From positions 1 through 7,973 of the forward strand of contig SFEB01000050.1 of the NCBI GenBank assembly GCA_004558105.1: a stretch of DNA of 7,973 nucleotides, in the 5' to 3' direction. Under the pieces are notes generated by a model. The model saw only the letters and a program-made list of their open reading frames with translations, had not been told where the DNA came from and ran no database searches. The DNA is from Clostridiales bacterium (lineage in GTDB: Bacteria > Bacillota > Clostridia > Christensenellales > CAG-314). Shown here piece after piece: positions 5,367-7,973 of the stretch. Positions within the stretch are counted from its first letter, which is position 1. Each line of letters opens with the position of its first letter. The position numbers and the translations under genes are program-made.

Positions 5367-5455
5367 TTGGGGCTAAGCCCCAAACCCCCGCGGGTGGTTT
5401 CACCCCCCGCCCCCCTGACCGGCGACGGCGCCGGAGCCGAAAACGCAAGCGGTCA
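5367..5455. repeat. Structured module, copy B (most diverged)
   Basis: First hairpin TTGGGGC/GCCCCAA at 5367-5373 and 5377-5383, followed by ACCCCC as in the other copies. The middle is GC-rich (5389-5440) with weaker pairing. It closes with CGCAAGCGGTCA at 5444-5455. The architecture matches copies A and C, but the sequence of the middle differs. Confidence 0.65.
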
Positions 5456-5482
5456 GGAAAAAACAAAGAAGGCGCAACGAAG

Positions 5483-5524
5483 AGCCCCGGAGGGGCTAAG
5501 ATTGACCGGCGCCTAATGCGCCGG
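5483..5524. other. Pair of perfect hairpins between modules B and C
   Basis: AGCCCC/GGGGCT at 5483-5488 and 5492-5497 has a three-base loop. CCGGCGC/GCGCCGG at 5506-5512 and 5518-5524 has a five-base loop. Possible origin or packaging elements; no individual role can be assigned. Confidence 0.6.
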
Positions 5525-5572
5525 GATTTTAGAAACACTTTATAAATCAATGCAAAAGAAAGCGCATACCTT

Positions 5573-5649
5573 GCGGGGTTTTACCCCGCACCCCAGAAGG
5601 GGGCGACCGCGCGCCCCCTTCACCCGCCGCGAATTTTCGCAAGCGGTCA
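5573..5649. repeat. Structured module, copy C (hairpin - hairpin - CGCAAGCGGTCA)
   Basis: First hairpin GCGGGG/CCCCGC at 5573-5578 and 5584-5589. Second hairpin GAAGGGGGCG/CGCCCCCTTC at 5596-5605 and 5612-5621, with loop ACCGCG. The module closes with CGCAAGCGGTCA at 5638-5649. It shares the string CCCCGCACCCC (5584-5594) with copy A at 5231-5241. Confidence 0.8.
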
Positions 5650-5660
5650 TGATACCTCAT

Positions 5661-5689
5661 GCCCCCCCAAACCCCCCCAAGGGGGGGGC
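5661..5689. other. C/G-tract cluster: hairpin or G-quadruplex downstream of zot
   Basis: Seven C, AAA, seven C, AA, eight G on the plus strand. On the minus (coding) strand this reads eight C, TT, then GGGGGGG TTT GGGGGGG. It can form a C7/G7 hairpin, or the two G tracts can supply four G3 runs for a quadruplex. Together with the pyrimidine-rich stretch at 5697-5714 it may end zot transcription, but no clear terminator T-run follows the stem. Confidence 0.45.
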
Positions 5690-5730
5690 TTGACCATGAA
5701 AGAGAAAAAGAGAGGGGCCGGCCTCAGCGT

Positions 5731-5740
5731 AAGCGCTAAG
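5731..5740. repeat. AAGCGCTAAG, copy 2
   Basis: Second copy, just after the zot stop, within AGCGTAAGCGCTAAGCGCT. A related palindrome, AAGCGCTCAGCGCTT, lies inside zot near 6714-6728. Confidence 0.4.
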
Positions 5741-5748
5741 CGCTCCCG

Positions 5749-6843
5749 TCATTTAGGGATCTTCTTGATATCCCCCGTGTCTGGATCATAGAAAATACCC
5801 TTGCGCAGATCGACCCGATAGGGCGAATTCTTAGGGGTCACGATCTGCGGGAACTCGGGAACGGCGCCGACCTCGTCAAAAATAGGGGGCTCCATTGTTG
5901 CGACACTTGGAGCGGTCACCGACGGGGAAGCGCTCGGCGCTATAGGCGCCGGCACTTCCTCGTCTGCCTTAATCTGCGAGCGTGAAAAGTTATTGATAAA
6001 GGACGGGATCACGTTGAAAAGGAGCGCCACGAATCCAAAGATCACAGCAAGGCAGAGCCCAAGGCGGAAACCTACGCCGGGAGCGTATTTCTTCAAAAAC
6101 CACAAAACGGCATTTACTTTGACATTACCGGTCTGTTTGTAAGGAAGCGGGCGATCACATTGCCCACTGTGCGCGTCTAGCGTATGCGTCGAATACAGCG
6201 CGAAGATCTCGGGTCTGATCTGGACGATCTCGTATCCGTCATCGTATTTGACACGATAGGTTCCCTCAAGATAACCTTGTTTGACGCGAAAGACTTGCCG
6301 ATCAACCCCGAAACCGTGCAGAAGCATCTGCACATCTTCACCATTGATCCATAGCGGAAACGGTAAACGTTGAGACTTCGCGTTTAAAACGCTTTTTACT
6401 TTCTCGACATTACGACGGACTACAACAGATAACCCCGTCATATGTTGCGTGATAAAGATCCAATCTTGTTTTCTGTGCCGGTGCTTAGAAAAGTAATCAG
6501 TCAAAGGCTGATCCAGTTTCTCGGGGGTTTTCATCAAAATCCGCTGGATCTCGTCGATCACGATCAGGGAGCCATTGTCAAATCTATTCCACCAATAATA
6601 AGGGGAATCAGTCGGGGGCTTTTTTCCGCCGATCGGCGCAAGGCTTTTATCTTGCTTTAAAAAGTCATCGTCTAGGAGGGTCACGTATTGCGACGCATCA
6701 AAGCCAACATAAGCGCTCAGCGCTTCAAGGTTGAGGCTTAAGTTGGTGTAAATCTTGCGCTTTTGCTTGACAACCTCAGAAATTTGTAAAGTCGCGTAAT
6801 AGCTTTTGCCTGATCCAGGTTTTCCCTCGATGATCGTTAACAT
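5749..6843 (-). CDS. zot: Zot-family assembly ATPase (pI-like)
   Basis: A 364-residue inner-membrane motor protein that drives extrusion of the phage. The start is ATG at 6843 (MLTIIEGKPG), with GGAG eight bases upstream; a longer frame from 6888 adds 15 residues without support. Walker A is GKPGSGKS at residues 7-14. Walker B is LIVIDE at about 93-98, followed by a conserved-looking HRHRKQDWIFITQH at about 121-134. A single transmembrane helix lies at about 258-283 (GLCLAVIFGFVALLFNVI), putting the NTPase domain in the cytoplasm. The Pro/Ala/Ser-rich C-terminal region of about 80 residues would be in the periplasm, where it can meet the secretin. This is the standard layout of Zot/pI proteins, and its length is normal. 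It is the last gene before the main noncoding region. Confidence 0.95.
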   Translation of the reverse strand: MLTIIEGKPGSGKSYYATLQISEVVKQKRKIYTNLSLNLEALSAYVGFDASQYVTLLDDDFLKQDKSLAPIGGKKPPTDSPYYWWNRFDNGSLIVIDEIQRILMKTPEKLDQPLTDYFSKHRHRKQDWIFITQHMTGLSVVVRRNVEKVKSVLNAKSQRLPFPLWINGEDVQMLLHGFGVDRQVFRVKQGYLEGTYRVKYDDGYEIVQIRPEIFALYSTHTLDAHSGQCDRPLPYKQTGNVKVNAVLWFLKKYAPGVGFRLGLCLAVIFGFVALLFNVIPSFINNFSRSQIKADEEVPAPIAPSASPSVTAPSVATMEPPIFDEVGAVPEFPQIVTPKNSPYRVDLRKGIFYDPDTGDIKKIPK

Positions 6844-6866
6844 ATATCTATCTCCAAAAGGGCGCA

Positions 6867-6902
6867 GGGGGGGCGCTTCGCTTCGCAAGGCTTCGCGCCC
6901 CC
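6867..6902. other. GC-rich hairpin between pVI-like and zot genes
   Basis: GGGGGCGC at 6869-6876 pairs perfectly with GCGCCCCC at 6895-6902. It lies in the 87-bp gap after the pVI-like stop and about 25 bases before the zot start. There is no T-run after the stem on the minus strand, so it is not a standard terminator. It could lower zot expression or act as a processing site; that is inference. Confidence 0.5.
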
Positions 6903-6930
6903 AGGCCCCCGCGCCGGGTCACCCCCAACC

Positions 6931-7347
6931 CTAAGACGCAAGACGCCGAAGCGTCGCGAACGCTACAAACAGTTTAAGGGTGATCTTAAAGAAGAACTTC
7001 CAAACATAGCCAAGAGCGAAGAACCCAAGACGCCACGCAAGAAGGATATTTAACGCCGTAACCAGTTCCGAAAGCGGTAAAAGGTGGTCGAAACGACCCC
7101 ACCAAGTGCGAATAAAATCAACCGTCTGAGTGGAGAACTCGGGGAGATCAACGAGCGAAAGAACAAGATCAACCGCCCAGAGTTCGAGCGTTAACATCAT
7201 ATCAGCAACGACCAGAGCCGTATTTATCGCGTTTACTACTAACTTTTTAAGGAATTCTAGGGCGGTATTCTCAAGCCAACCCAGTATATTGACGGCCCAC
7301 CGATTAAACGCTTCCCAAAATGACTCCCAAAGGTTTTTAATCATCAT
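6931..7347 (-). CDS. Minor coat / membrane protein in the pVI position
   Basis: A 138-residue hydrophobic protein. The start is the ATGATG pair at 7347/7344, which overlaps the pIII stop and sits a few bases after the ribosome site AAAAGGGGG. The longer frame from 7377 adds ten residues with no better ribosome site. The N-terminal part is amphipathic and Trp-rich (NLWESFWEAFNRW). Hydrophobic stretches lie at about 38-65 and 98-133, the second ending in basic FATLRRLAS. A small multi-helix membrane protein between the adsorption protein and the Zot ATPase is where inoviruses carry pVI or its DUF2523-type counterpart, which caps the pIII end of the virion. I assign it by position and hydropathy; no diagnostic motif is visible. 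Confidence 0.65.
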   Translation of the reverse strand: MMIKNLWESFWEAFNRWAVNILGWLENTALEFLKKLVVNAINTALVVADMMLTLELWAVDLVLSLVDLPEFSTQTVDFIRTWWGRFDHLLPLSELVTALNILLAWRLGFFALGYVWKFFFKITLKLFVAFATLRRLAS

Positions 7348-7973
7348 CGGCCCCCTTTTCTCGTTTTGTAACGTCACAGAAGATCACCCAGATCAACACC
7401 GCATAAATAAGCACGACCAGGACGGAGCGGATCAGCGAGAGGGCAGAGACAACCGGTGATCCGAGCGAACCGCCGGAAAAATCAAAATCCAGGTTGATCG
7501 GGATCGACGAGAGGAAGCCAATCTCGTTTGACGAATTGAATCGGACGCGATGCACTGGATCAACATCTTTCAGATCTTCGAACAATGGCAGGAACCGACC
7601 CCGGAGGGGTTCGAGTTTGTCGCGAAGTTGCGACGAAGCGTCCAAGACCTTTTGTGACCAGTCGGACGAGTCAGGGCCGAGATCGAAACCATCAGGGAAC
7701 TCAAAGGGCGGGGCCTCGTCAAACGTCGGAGGCTCAAAATCCACAGAACCCCCGCCGATAAATTCCACTTGTTGCACGCCAGGAAGGGGTTGAAAGTCAT
7801 CCTCGGGATTATTCCAAAAATAAACAAGGGACGAGCCGGAGCCGTCCCACTCTTCATAGTCAGGACGACCCCCGCCGTCGGAATCGTAGGAACTAGATAA
7901 TCGCCTTAGTTGTTCGACGAGGAATGAGGAGAACTCGGACGTCTGAAAAAGTCTCAAATTCCGAGAATAGACG
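7337..7973 (-). CDS. Adsorption protein (pIII-like), C-terminal part; begins at 773 across the join
   Basis: This is the C-terminal part of the 436-residue protein that starts at 773; bases 7875-7973 duplicate 1-99. An acidic linker rich in Gly, Pro, Asp and Phe spans about residues 255-330 (for example FEPPTFDEAPPFEFPDGFD) and resembles the flexible linkers between inovirus pIII domains. A helical region follows at about 330-365. One transmembrane segment lies at about 399-423 (SVLVVLIYAVLIWVIF), with a short charged tail ending KREKGADDD. That topology, a large periplasmic ectodomain with one C-terminal anchor, is the usual pIII layout for release of the virion from the membrane. The stop TAA at 7339-7337 overlaps the start codons of the next gene, which suggests coupled translation. 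A start inside this part, such as TTG at 7957, would lack any signal peptide and is not the real start. Confidence 0.85.
   Translation of the reverse strand, partial: VYSRNLRLFQTSEFSSFLVEQLRRLSSSYDSDGGGRPDYEEWDGSGSSLVYFWNNPEDDFQPLPGVQQVEFIGGGSVDFEPPTFDEAPPFEFPDGFDLGPDSSDWSQKVLDASSQLRDKLEPLRGRFLPLFEDLKDVDPVHRVRFNSSNEIGFLSSIPINLDFDFSGGSLGSPVVSALSLIRSVLVVLIYAVLIWVIFCDVTKREKGADDD
7875..7973. repeat. Terminal direct repeat, right copy (circular-genome overlap)
   Basis: Identical to 1-99. One copy should be removed when the genome is circularised. The 99-base length resembles an assembler k-mer overlap, which is an inference. Confidence 0.95.

Larger units (their letters stand above)
4969..5748. 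other. Main noncoding region: probable replication origin(s) and packaging signal
   Basis: About 780 bp without a credible gene between the zot stop and the secretin start. It is very GC-rich from about 5115 to 5690 and contains many perfect hairpins: 5165-5182, 5196-5218, 5221-5236, 5248-5268, 5367-5383, 5483-5497, 5506-5524, 5573-5589 and 5596-5621. It also holds three copies of CGCAAGCGGTCA, an AT-only palindrome, a long bulged hairpin and a C/G-tract cluster. Frames through it are low-complexity shadows. In inoviruses the main intergenic region carries the plus and minus origins and the packaging signal. Which hairpin does which job cannot be decided by eye. Confidence 0.75.

Noticed and set aside
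5162..5545. Plus-strand frame of 127 codons, Pro/Arg-rich
   Set aside because: Lies in the GC-rich hairpin region; repetitive composition from the hairpins explains the open frame.
4969..5748. Possible CRISPR array, because of the repeated 12-mer
   Set aside because: Only three copies, irregular spacing of 156 and 194 bases, and the intervening sequence is itself repeated structure rather than unique spacers.
7130..7459. Plus-strand frame of 109 codons
   Set aside because: Antisense to the pVI-like gene and the adsorption gene end.
7570..7857. Minus-strand frame of 95 codons
   Set aside because: Out-of-frame shadow inside the adsorption gene.

Overview
The window is a complete circular genome of a filamentous phage (inovirus type). 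Bases 1-99 recur exactly at 7875-7973, so the molecule is a circle of 7874 bp, opened by assembly inside the adsorption-protein gene. All convincing genes lie on the minus strand, so the coding (presumably virion) strand is the reverse complement of the sequence given. A secretin-like outer-membrane gene, lipobox signal peptides and purine-rich ribosome sites point to a Gram-negative host. I cannot name the genus.

In transcription order (descending coordinates, through the join) the genes are: a short divergent secretin-like lipoprotein (pIV role, 4968-3997); a 201-aa protein of unknown family that may be the ssDNA-binding protein (3924-3319); a charged 149-aa hypothetical (3322-2873); two tandem terminator-like hairpins; a large bulged hairpin; the Rep_trans-type replication initiator (2717-1635); a 207-aa exported protein whose C-terminal end copies the major coat protein (1806-1183); a 35-aa single-span protein (1199-1092, pVII/pIX-like); the major coat protein (1090-860, pVIII role); a strong terminator; the adsorption protein (773-1 continuing 7874-7337, pIII role); a membrane protein in the pVI position (7347-6931); and the Zot-family assembly ATPase (6843-5749, pI role). 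Rep, coat, tip, pVI and assembly genes follow the usual inovirus order. The secretin and the two unknown genes sit between the main noncoding region and rep.

The main noncoding region (4969-5748, about 780 bp) is GC-rich and packed with hairpins. It holds three diverged copies of one module of about 80 bp, each ending in the same 12-mer CGCAAGCGGTCA, plus a long bulged hairpin, an AT-only inverted repeat and a G-tract cluster. It is the best candidate for the replication origins and packaging signal. No integrase, transposase, repressor, tRNA, CRISPR array or recognisable dif-type site was seen.

Most interesting are the coat-like domain carried by a second exported protein, the unlisted 35-aa gene next to it, the three-copy structured module, two similar bulged hairpins with GTCCCC-type arms (upstream of rep and in the noncoding region), and a duplicated leader before the secretin and 201-aa genes.
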